Source: Xenopus tropicalis
Lineage: Eukaryota > Chordata > Amphibia > Anura > Pipidae
DNA length: 64,000 nt
Assembly: GCF_000004195.4 (NCBI RefSeq)
Contig: NC_030679.2
Span: 29,997,712-30,061,711, forward strand
Direction: 5' to 3'
Below the pieces are notes generated by a model. The model searched no databases. It worked only from the letters and a program-made list of their open reading frames with translations, and was not told the DNA's origin. This document shows positions 23,261 through 33,987 of this stretch, one piece after another. Every line of letters starts with the position of its first letter. Positions within the stretch are counted from its first letter, which is position 1. Position numbers and translations under genes: made by a program.

Positions 23261-26099
23261 AGTCACGTGGCTTCTGCCGCATTATTTCAAAAGTCATATC
23301 CAGCAAGCCATAGAATCGAAAGGAACAGACCGATACGCTAGTTACGTTCACAAATAATGCTAACATTTGTAATCATGTATATTTGAAAGCATCTTAAAAT
23401 TACAATTTCAATTGCAAAATTGATATATAATTCATATCTACTTAGGTTAAAGCTATTCCTGATACTGATTCCTATAGAAAACAAAGTAATACTTGGGGGT
23501 GAATATTTATTAGGTATATGTGTGTAATAAAGATTTGGTCTGGAGGAAAGAACAAACAAATGTGGTTTTGCCCAGTAGGGGAGCCACTTGTGATTATATT
23601 AAAAAAAATAAATGTTTGACTAAATGAATGGTGGTGCTAATAGAAGGATTAGAATGTGATTATACCCGAAATTGACCTAACGGGGTCTAAACAATTGAAG
23701 TAATTTACATATGCATAATTTTCTATTCCTTGCTACAAAATGGCCCAGCAGGATCCTGTCTGCACTGATCTCTTCCCAGGGGAGGGCTGTTGTTTGCCCT
23801 TCAAGTGGGAAATGGTTTAAAATCTGTAGTTGTACATTAGTCTGTGTGCTGTCTGGCTAACAAGGCCATGAGGATTGCACCAGGGACAGTGTAAGTGGCA
23901 GGAGTCCATCGCTGTATGGTTACCACCATTGAAAGTGCCTTGCTGCTGTTGACATGCAGAATGATGGTTGGACAATTAGTAGCTGTCAATCAAGCTGTTC
24001 AGTTGTCACTAATTTGCAGAATTTTGAGCGGCAGTTGTCTTTGTTCACTCCCACTAGTTTAGTTAATTGTCAACATTTATTCAATTGTCTTTATGCAACA
24101 CTACATTCTTCTATATATCTCCTCTGTACTGTCTCTAAACGAAAACGATTGAACCCTTTCTGTACCATATAGCAGCATTCCGCTCCAGGCTAATGGCACA
24201 CAGGTCAAGAGTGTGTTGTAGTTTCGTAAGAGTAAGACACAATACTCCAGTCTTGGTGCAGTACGACTTTGCGGTATACTTATTTCCTATGTAGTGGAAT
24301 CAAACAGCCAGTGCTGGGAAAAGGATAATTAACATGGGCACCCTGTCTCCTGCACCCGTGTATGCGTTTAACTGGGGTTACTGAGAAGTCTGCACTTGCC
24401 TAATCAGCAGCTTCAGCTGAACGTGTGTTGCCATTGTTAATGTGGTGCTGAAGGGAATTGTGCCTGGCTCAGCCCCCATTTACACGCTATTCTTTGGCTC
24501 CTTCCCATGGGACCGACAGACTTCCTTGTCAGTTGCAGTTACTTGTGGGGCTGATGTTAACTGCTGCTAAGTTGCAGGTGAAGCTTGGACTTAAAAGATG
24601 AAGTAAAAGTTTCCTTTTTGATAAAAAAAGGAAGGGGGGGGGGTTGCAGGGGGGTTTGGATTTGTTGGGGGGGGTTAGGTAGGAGGAAGGTGCAGCCTTG
24701 GCGAAACAGGACCTGCTTGTTTGCAAACAATGGGGCTATTACGGATCCTGAACCTATTTGCTTTTACAGTTGCGTCTGTACTTCCTGCCTTTGTTTCTGT
24801 CTTGCTGCCGTACCTCCCCTTCTGCAAAGCAGTTAAAGGGACAGACCTGCTAAACCACCGCTCCCTGTTGCAGGAAACATACTCATTTGTTTTTTGGTAA
24901 ACATTACTTTGAAAGTCAGGTTGAGACCAAAACCACAGGCTGCTACACGCACTTTAGTAATTGGCTGCCTGAGGATGCTGGGAGTTGTAGTTTTGAAGTA
25001 AGCCCAATACACAATTTTCACATTCACACGTCGTGTTTGTCAAGACTGATCTGATTATAGATCCTGTTTCTAATAGGATTATGCAAATTGTAATTTATTT
25101 TGGACTGAATGCTGAACTGTTTTTCATAAATACATTGTAGTGTGATCAGGGCTATGGTAAACAACGCTAAAATTGGGCAAACATCTAATTCGAATGTAAT
25201 TTAGATAATGCGCAGAGAAAATAGTAATTGGATAGCGGCGGCTGCTATCTTGGACTTTGCACTTGTGATTTCCTGTCACCAGTGTGAACCTGGTTTCTGT
25301 AATGGTGATTCACACTGGGCTGGTGATTCTGATATTGTGCTATTGTTCTACTGATGGTTGGTTTAATTTCAAATTACTTTTTTTAAATTTTTTATAAATT
25401 ATAATTTAATCGAGATTTGTGGTCCGTAAATCTATTTGGGCCCACAGCCTTCCTCAGGGGGTTCCTTGTTGTCACCTTAAAAACTGGGACTGGTTTTCCA
25501 ATTAAACGGAATATTTACTATATAGACTGCTGTCATTGTATCATTGCTGGGTGTCTCGCTGCGTTTGCCTTGCTGCTGGGGACATGTGGCATATCTAATG
25601 TCACACCACACCTGCTGGTGTACGGTGACACCCCGTGTATCGAGAAAGATCAGTTTTCTATGAGTTTCTGTTCCTTGTTTAAGTATAGAAAACTACTTTC
25701 CTTATATACCCCTTTATTAGTCCCATGATTAATAGCCCAATATAATCCTATAATTAATAGTCTGTAATACCTTGGGTGCAGTTACCCCCAGGCCAGTAAC
25801 CCATAGAACCCATCAGACTGGAATTGCTAGCTGTTTGCTATGGGTTACTAGAGACCGTTTTCTGTGTGTATATTAACTGTTTATATTTTTAGTATGCAGA
25901 AAGTTAAATTGTTCCAATATGCATGTGAATTTGAGCTCTTATTATACTGTTATACTTATTTTTTTTTTTGCCTATAAAATGGGGTGTTTCCTGTACTGCT
26001 TCTCCTACCTATCAATTAATAGGTTATTCCACTTTGCCTATGAATATAAATGAGCATGTCACTGACAGTCCAGCTTATCTGGCAGGCGTCTGTGCATTG
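23261..26099. other. Noncoding, no recognised gene
   Basis: Mostly unique. The stretch 24,950-25,000 contains gatgctgggagttgtagtt, a common dispersed-repeat fragment; 24,629-24,680 is G-rich. No coding gene recognised. Confidence 0.4.
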
Positions 26100-26720
26100 C
26101 TTCATTCAAATGTATATCCAAGCTGCCAACCGGTCCGGCTACAAGTGAGTTGTCATTCGCCTGTCACGTCCTTTAACCCTCTCTGTGACCGGCAGAGGCG
26201 TGAGAGTCCAAAGCACAGGCAGCCCTTGGATTCCTGCCTGCACACTTGGATGGGGGAGGCACAGAGAGCCAGGGGAGGGGACTGAGCGCTTACACTTTGG
26301 GAGCAACTTGCTGCTTCATTATCACTAAGGTATTAGCAGGCTGAGGCGCTTTCTGCCACCAACGAGTCCCACCAGGCAACCCTGCCTGCAGCTCTCTGCA
26401 AGGAAAGAGATCTATGGCCGTTCCTCCTGGAGGCAACAGGCAGAAGGTGGGAGCTGAAAGGTGCTGAGCTCCCAGGAATTCCTCAGCATGCACCTGTTTT
26501 AGGACTCTTGCCAAGCAAAGAGAGAGAGATCAGTCTGGTTAGAGAGAGAATGATACCTGTCAGAGCGGATTACCTGCAATGTGTTCCTTGCTAACTTGCT
26601 TTTGCCTGATTCGCACTGGTTACTTGGCCTTTTGCAATTGGGGCATTTTCACCTTTTCTCATTCCCAGTAGCCCTGCTTAATATATAGCTGTTGCAAGAG
26701 TAACCGCAACAAGTGTTTTA
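26100..26720 (+). promoter_or_regulatory. Candidate pcdh1 promoter or 5' noncoding exon region
   Basis: A repeat-free stretch with higher GC than its surroundings, about 3.5-4 kb upstream of the first coding exon. It includes purine-rich runs (26,245-26,283; 26,517-26,550), several possible donors (for example GCAGAAG|GTGGGA near 26,446) and a TATA-like ttaatatata at about 26,679. The coding exon needs an upstream spliced exon, and this is the most exon-like place nearby. Nothing here proves transcription. Confidence 0.25.
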
Positions 26721-26765
26721 TTTGCACAGGTTAGTTATAAAATTCCCCTGGACTTTCTGCTGCTT

Positions 26766-27645
26766 TTGGGGGAGCTGTGTGTCTTGCTGCGTCTGTGGGG
26801 GAGCTGTGTGTCTTGCTGCGTCTGTGGGGCAGCTGTGTGTCCTGCTGCATCTGGGGGGGAGCTGTGTGTCCTGCTGCATCTGGGGGGGAGCTGTGTGTCC
26901 TGCTGCATCTGGGGGGGAGCTGTGTGTCCTGCTGCATCTGGGGGGGAGCTGTGTGTCCTGCTGCATCTGGGGGGGAGCTGTGTGTCCTGCTGCATCTGGG
27001 GGGGAGCTGTGTGTCCTGCTGCAACTGGGGGGGAGCTGTGTGTCCTGCTGCATTTTGGGGGGGAGCTGTATGTCCTGCTGCATCTGGGGGGGAGCGGTGT
27101 GTCCTGCTGCATCTAGGGGGGAGCTGTGTGTCCTGCTGCATCTGGGGGGGGAGCTGTATGTCCTGCTGTATCTAAGGGGCAAATGTGTGTTCTGCTGCAT
27201 CTGGGGGGCAAATGTGTGTCTTGCTGCATCTGGGGGGTGCTGTGTGTCCTGCTGCATCTGGGGGGGGGGAGCTGTATGTCCTGCTGTATCTAAGGGGCAA
27301 ATGTGTGTTCTGCTGCATCTGGGGGGCAAATGTGTGTACTGCTGCATCTGGGGGGCAAATGTGTGTCTTGCTGCATCTGGGGGGTGCTGTGTGTCCTGCT
27401 GCATCTGGGGGGCAAATGTGTGTCTTGCTGCATCTGGGGGGGAGCTGTATGTCCTGCTGTATCTAAGGGGCAAATGTGTGTTCTGCTGCATCTGGGGGGC
27501 AAATGTGTGTTCTGCTGCATCTGGGGGCAAATGTGTGTCTTGCTGCATCTGGGGGGTGCTGTGTGTCCTGCTGAGTCTGAGGGGGTGCTGTGTGTCCTTC
27601 TGCATCTGGGGTAGAGCTCTGTGTCCTGCTGCATCTGGGAAGCTA
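26766..27645. repeat. 29-bp G-rich minisatellite, about 30 copies
   Basis: The core unit is ggggggagctgtgtgtc plus ctgctgcatct, repeated every 29 bp in the first third (agctg at 26,831, 26,860, 26,889, 26,918). Later copies vary (gcaaatgtgtgttc variants of about 27-28 bp), and a longer block beginning gagctgtatgtcctgctgt recurs at 27,151, 27,269 and 27,442, showing higher-order duplication. Long ORFs in several frames on both strands (up to 311 codons) are by-products of a stop-free repeat whose length is not a multiple of three. It lies 2.6-3.4 kb upstream of the first pcdh1 coding exon. Confidence 0.95.
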
Positions 27646-27649
27646 TAGA

Positions 27650-30200
27650 GGACATCTAACCCGGTTTCCTTGTAACTTAAAGAATCTTACTTTTTGCAGC
27701 TTCTGATTTCAGAGGTGGGTCGGGGGTCTTGTGTTCAGTGGTGCAGAAGAGCTGTCAGACAGTGAGATGTTTGCAGGGAGCTCGCTGGAATAATAACCTC
27801 ATTACTCTCTAGCTGCAATGTAAGTGTGTGCGGGGGTTTGCCATTCAGAGGAATCTGGTGTCAGAGCTAAGATGGCTTCGCCAGTGGGAATTGTCTGTAG
27901 GTGCCGCTAAATAACTGTAAGCCTGTAGGTGCCACTAAGACCTTTTATTTGCTCTGGCAAGTAGAATGACATTACTTCTGTGGTAGAACCTGTTGTAGTT
28001 TAACCCTTTTAGCTATGGAATGTACTGACAATTCTAAGCAAGGCAGACTTTGAGCAGTAGCACATGTACTTAGAAATATCCACTCGATTTCTAAACAAAC
28101 AAGCAGATCTTTGCCTAACATGGCCACTTGTGAGGTGGACAAGATCTGGCCAACAGTTATGTTACATGGTGGGGAGGAATGAGAGTCGTTGATTGCATCC
28201 TGTTCCTAATTTGGTCCTCAGTCACCAGGCTTTTATTCCATGTCTGAAGCTGTGCCTGTCGCATATGAGTTGGTGAGAGGGTAGTTTGGGTGCAAACAAG
28301 AACCAGTAGGCGGCCAGTGTGCAACCATGTGTGGCTATCTTAATTTGATGTGTAAAGCATTCCAGACGTGGGCAGATTCGGTCTGAGTGTTTTAGGGGTG
28401 TATACCAAGTGCCTATATGTATGCATGTTTGGAGGAGCAATTAGAATGATCTCAGTCAGATACACCCAACATATAGCTAGTCAGTCTGATCAGCTGATTT
28501 GCCTTTTTTTTGTGGTCATGGCTTCACATCCAATCGTTATTTTTCTCCCATCTATGGGAATTAAATTCTGAGACAAACCTGAATTTTTTTTAAACTGTTT
28601 TCAAGAAAAATGTGCTTTATTTATTTTTGTGCCCCCTTCCTTCTATTGAATAGAAAAACCCACAGGAATGTGCAGATTACAGTCTGAGACTAAGGGCTTA
28701 TTGTTATCCTAAGGGTGTTGCCAAATGGTGGTTTTATTCCAAACCCACTTGATTTTATTTACAACCCACCTATCCCGGTGATCAAAGAGTAAAAAAAACA
28801 TTCTTGCCAAGTTGCTACAGCCAGTTCTACCGGTTCCACCAGTTGAGAGTTGGTTTCTCTCGCTAAAAAGTGGCCCACCTCTACTTTGTAAGTAGCCCCA
28901 CGGGCAAAACGGACATTTTGACAAGTGCTTCTAAAATCCCTTTACTGGACAGTTACACTAAAATCTATTTATATACCAGCCAGTCACATAGGGGCCTTTC
29001 TAGATGACGACTGTAACTATTCTGCTTGCTCCCTATCAATATAAGAAGGTGTAGTTGGGCCACGTTTTGACTACTGTGGGAATGCTTTTGATGCCCCTGA
29101 ACTGCTTAGTTCATTGGATATTGATTTAGACATAGGCATAGTCTTTCTATATATATATATACATATGTGTTTTATGCTCCTAATGGGAGCTGCCATACTG
29201 CGTATCCTATGTAAGGCCATATACCATTGACTGGAGCAGAAAAGTATCTTATAGGCTAGGACTGTACAGCTGGAGGGCTACAGAATAGGGTTTTTTGGAA
29301 CCCATAGCATGTTCAATATCTCCATGGACCTTTGTGTGAACTTCGACTCTTAAAAGGTGTATTTATTTTTATTTGAGATTTTTTACGTAGTGCATTTCTT
29401 TAGAGATTGTAGTAAATCATTCCCATCAGTCCCTGCCCAGTGGAGCTTGCAATCTAAAGACACTACCATACATGCCCTTGGGTCAGCTTCATCAGGAGCC
29501 AATTAACCTGCCTGTTTACTCATTAAACTGGCATGTAGAAAATTCCCTTGATAAGCGATTTCTGGAGTCACTGCTATAAAATGCACTTAATTTATTATAA
29601 ATGACTGTTGTAGTTGAAGGGTGCGGTCGCAAATTTTAATGTTTAATTTTATTGAGGCTAAATAAAGCCTCTAATTCTTCTGAGGTTATGCGTGGGGAAT
29701 GAGCAATTTCTATTATGCAGGTTCTGCTATATAATGAGATATATATGTAATATTTTTTTTTTTAATCTAAGGTAGATGAAACTTCATTCAGAAATGTTAA
29801 ACTTGGTATGAAAATCCCTAAACCCTTTATTCAGGTATATGTGATGATTGCCCCACACTAAGTCAATACCGCAACCTTTATGCAAGGCAGAGATCTTGAT
29901 TGAGCCACAGACCTCATTGTACAGGTGTGGCTGTCTCTTTTTATAGTGTCACATTGGAGACTGAATTGCAAAGGTGTGTGTGACTAACACAAGTGAGATA
30001 ATATTGTCTTGTGGAGAGTTGTACCTTGGCTGTGACTGAGAGGAAGTGTTTGTGTTGTGAAACTCCTACATTCCACAAATGGGTGTCCTCTGCCTATTTG
30101 TCTGATTAGCTCTCCGTTTCTTTAAAACAATACCTTGTTTGCTGATGGGTTTAGTGTTTGCCTGACTGTAACATACTGTGTGTTTTTTCTGTCTTCCTGA
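27650..30200. other. Noncoding upstream or intronic sequence before the first coding exon
   Basis: No complete transposon recognised. A short (TA)n at 29,149-29,162 and a T run at 29,752-29,763. If a 5' exon lies at about 26 kb, this is intron 1. Confidence 0.4.
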
Positions 30201-30204
30201 ACAG

Positions 30205-30230
30205 ACCGGCCAAACTCACTGAAGTTAGCA
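30205..30230 (+). other. pcdh1: 5' UTR part of the first coding exon
   Basis: The 26 nt between the acceptor AG at 30,203-30,204 and the ATG. The upstream pyrimidine tract (ttttttctgtcttcct) supports splicing, implying at least one upstream noncoding exon. Confidence 0.7.
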
Positions 30231-31025
30231 ATGAAGCGGACAGCCACTGCGTGCTTCTTATGGCTTTTCTTTCAACTTCCCATACTTGGATCTTCCACCA
30301 AGGTGGCATACAGGGTGCCGGAAGAGCAGCCACCTAACATTTTGATTGGTAGCTTAGCTTCGGACTATGGCTATCCTGACTCAAAACACCTGTACAAATT
30401 GGAGTTGGGGCACCCTTACTTGCGTGTGGATGGTAAGACTGGCGATATCTACACAACAGAGACTTCCATTGATAGAGAGAGTCTGCGGGAGTGCCAAAAC
30501 CTTGAACCAGGGGAAAAGTGCTTTTTGGAGTTTGAAGTGTCTATGACAGACCTAATGTCTCCAGTTCCCAGACTTCTTGATGGACAAATTGAGATCATGG
30601 ACATAAACGACAACACTCCTAACTTTAATTCCCCAGTCATCACTCTGTCCATTCCGGAAAACACCAATATCGGCATGCTTTTCCCCATCCCTGCTGCTAC
30701 AGATCGGGACTCTGGAGTAAACGGCGTGTCTTCATATGAGCTTATTGTGGGGCCTGAGGCTCAAGACCTTTTTGGGCTGCAAGTGGCTGAGGACCAAGAT
30801 GAAAAACAACCTCAGCTCATTGTAATGGGAATGCTAGACCGCGAGCAGAGAGACTCTTATGACCTCACTATAAAGGTGCAAGATGGTGGTACCCCAGCTA
30901 GGGCTAGTAGCGCTCTGTTGCGAATATCCATTCTTGATACAAATGATAATGCTCCAAAGTTTGAGAAAATGGCTTATGAGGCAGAGTTGCCTGAGAACAG
31001 CCCGATGGGACACTCTGTGCTCCAG
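30231..31025 (+). CDS. pcdh1: Protocadherin-1, first coding exon (signal peptide, EC1, EC2, start of EC3)
   Basis: Encodes residues 1-265 of a delta-1 protocadherin, a calcium-dependent homophilic adhesion protein of the plasma membrane. Residues 1-22 are a signal peptide with a hydrophobic core (CFLWLFFQLPILG). EC1 spans about 24-131 and EC2 about 132-243, each ending in a calcium-binding linker (DINDN 124-128, DTNDN 236-240), with DRE motifs at 81-83 and 203-205; EC3 begins at about 244. The exon starts after an acceptor (tcttcctgaacag, ending at 30,204), so it carries 26 nt of 5' UTR, and ends at the donor CAG|gtaagc. The ATG has a purine at -3 and is followed directly by the signal peptide; no in-frame stop precedes it in this exon, so a longer N-terminus from an upstream exon cannot be excluded. 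Sequence such as ENTNIG and PQLIVMG matches vertebrate PCDH1 as I remember it. Family identity is very secure; Xenopus AXPC is the expected ortholog. Confidence 0.95.
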
Positions 31026-33987
31026 GTAAGCATCCTCTTTTATCTGCTTCTCTCTTCTGTCCTCATGGAGTTAAAGCCGCTCTAAAGCAGCTCAAGACTG
31101 GTTGTCAGCATACATACCTGTTTCCCATCAGATAACCAATCAAAGTATATACCGTGTGTCTAATGGAGTGGATATTCCATTTCTATTCTGTTCAGTATTA
31201 CAGCCTGAAGGGATTAGATAGCGGTTGCATGAGAATGTTTAATGTAAAATGAGGAGCTGTGATCAGGTGAAGGCAATGTGGGAATTGCAACATCCTTTTA
31301 CATGCTGAATTTGGTAGCCTTTCGTATCTTCTTTGCTCGCTTTTAAGAAAAAAGGGAGAAAAAGCCGTAATGTAAAAGTAGAAAATTACTGCAATGGCAA
31401 ACAATTTTTTTTTTTTTTTAACTTTTTGCACCATTCTGGTGCTGATTAGAGAGACGTCCGTGGGATAAAGTGGTTGGTTATTAACAAAGCTGCCTAACAA
31501 AGCCAGTCACATTTTGCTGGTTTTATACTGACACAGACTGTCATAAGGACTGGTTTAGAAGTTTTCTTTACTACATATTAATTAGTCTGCCTCTAAGGAA
31601 AAAAAAAAAGCCTTGTGACTGCTTGGTTTGCTGGATATTTTGGATTCCAACTGTGTAATGTCATGGGCCATTATTTCCCTGCAAGCAGGTTAGGCGACTT
31701 TCTGTTAACTACTTCTTTCCAGCCTTTCCTCTTCCAGCATTTTACCCAGTTTAACTGATTTGAATTTGGTTCTGACTTTCCTGGTATTTTCTTATGCTTC
31801 AATATATTGCTTGGTCCTCCATAGATTTAGCAGCCGTGTTTCTCTTTATTTGTCTCCACTTATTTACTGTAGAGAAACCTGACTGACTCTTTGTAGGACA
31901 CAACCAGACACGTGGGTTTCTGACTCCCTAGTGAAAAACAATATATCTATAAGCTGTATAAGCATGATGCCTTACAAGGGATTGTCTCCACTTTCCTATG
32001 CTTGGAGAAAAAAGGGTGCCAAGCCTCTCGTAATTGTCTTATGTTCCTGTATATTTCCTTTTATAACAACTGCGACATGTTTTATAATTAGTTCTTGACT
32101 ACCCATCCCTTTTGCATAACATGATTTGGTATTAAGCATTCCTAATCTAATAATAGCAATAATAAGGATAATAGTAATGACATTTTATTTATAGTCTTTT
32201 ATTATAATGAGGCAATTTTCTCTTATGTAAAAGATCCAGTTTTTATTTGATAATGAATCTTAAAAATATTAAAATACAAATTTTTTTCTTCCACTCTTAT
32301 ATAATTGTAGGCTCCTCCCTATTACAGTGGTGCAGTAATCACAATGGGATCTCTGATCCTGTAACTTGCTGCACACATGGACATTTGCTCTGCATTGGGC
32401 CTGCTTTACTCTTGTTGCTTTCAAATGGCATATACATGCCAGCCAGATAGATAAATAGGGCACATTATTTTTATGCACACAAATGCAAGTTAATCCCAGA
32501 TCCGTGGCAATATTTGATGGTTCCTATAGCTCGGGTGCCTACCTAGGTCAGTGATGGTTCTGCCAAGCATAGCCAGTAATATGCAAGAAAATCACCTTGT
32601 GTTAGCCCCCCTAAACTCCATACATAACATTACTCCTAAACATTTAAACTGCTTATCAGCCGTATCCCACTGGACTCTAGTTATGTCCCTATACCCTCTT
32701 ATCCTCTTCTCCATATTTCATTTTATAAATGAAATGCTTGCCTCTACTAAAATTTCTCCGTAATAAAATGACACCATGGCCTATTGATATAAATGGGCAA
32801 TGCATTTATCCATTTTATCTGTATTGAGTGTTTATAAAATACTACAGTAATGTGCAGTGTGATTCTAATGCTAGGAAATCTTAGTGCCGCCTCTGTCAAA
32901 TAGGTATAAAGTCTGATAAAATATATAACATTTTGGAAGACTACTCAATTCTTACTTGAGCATTGACCTAAGTACATTGGGAAAATAGGTTTTTCAGGTC
33001 TTGAGAACATTGATCAGAATAGGATTTTGCACATTTTAATTTAGGCAGTACAGTATAAATGGAATCAACTTTATGTTCGTCATGGAAGAGTGACTTTGAA
33101 GCCATCAATATATGATCAAAGCAATCCCCTCACTTCATGGCAGTATTGATGTCATTTTTTTATTTTTAATTTTCTGTCAAATTTTTCATTTCATAGAATT
33201 GATTCTGGGTTATAAAGCCTATGAAACCAAGCTGACATATTTAGTCCTTGGTTGCCTGTGTAGCGAGCAGAAGTAATACCATGGATAAGATCACTAGAAC
33301 GGATTCCAGCCATCTTCACAACGTTGCTTGTTTAGATACATTTCAGCCTTAAAGCGAAACTGCATCACTGTGTAAATCAATGATGCCTTTTATTGTATCC
33401 CCGTACATTTTGCTACAGTCCCAAACTGCTTTTTCAAAACCAGATATGTCATCCTAAAAGTGGTAATTTTTAGCAGTGAATAGCTGATACATGTTCTTGG
33501 TTAGCTATAATGTATTAGTGAATTGCCTACCAAATCGCAGTACACTCTGTGGTGCCTTCTCTTTCTTGTAGCCATTTGCGTACATCTATTCAGCTGAGAT
33601 TCAGTCTCGGTAGCTCTCAAACTGTGTGCTATCTGATCATTTTATGACGCTGTTTGGATATAGTTTAATAATGTACCCCTACTGTAAAATATAAGAATTT
33701 TACTGAGGAGTTCAATAATATCTGCATATTTTACTGCATGGGGTACATTATTTATTATAATACAAAGGATTCAGTGAGTCAGGTGACAGAAATTACATCA
33801 GTGAGCACCAATTCTAATTGATGGCATCACCAAGCGCCCTTTATAAGGATATAATTTACAAGATATTCACAGTGCTTGTGTATTATATTATATTGGTAAT
33901 GCTCTCCCTTGCATATTTCATGTTTTCTGAAATGGAATCCTGGATTTGTTTTTTAATTAATTTTTTTTTTTCACACATTCGTTACAG
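31026..33987 (+). other. pcdh1: Intron between the two pcdh1 coding exons
   Basis: A 2,962-bp phase-0 intron bounded by gtaagc and ttacag, with a T-rich tract (33,950-33,971) before the acceptor. It splits EC3 near its start. The exon junction restores HSVLQ-VKANDSDQG, matching vertebrate PCDH1. The interior is AT-rich with poly-T runs (for example 31,405-31,420); I see no second gene and no complete transposon. Splitting this normally large protocadherin exon may be a lineage-specific or old intron. Confidence 0.9.

Noticed and set aside
26718..27605. 295-codon minus-strand and 311-codon plus-strand ORFs
   Set aside because: They follow the 29-bp tandem repeat exactly, occur in several frames at once and have no domain; they are by-products of a stop-free unit.
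26766..27645. CRISPR-like or coding repeat array
   Set aside because: Repeats are directly adjacent with no unique spacers, and the host is a vertebrate; this is a minisatellite.
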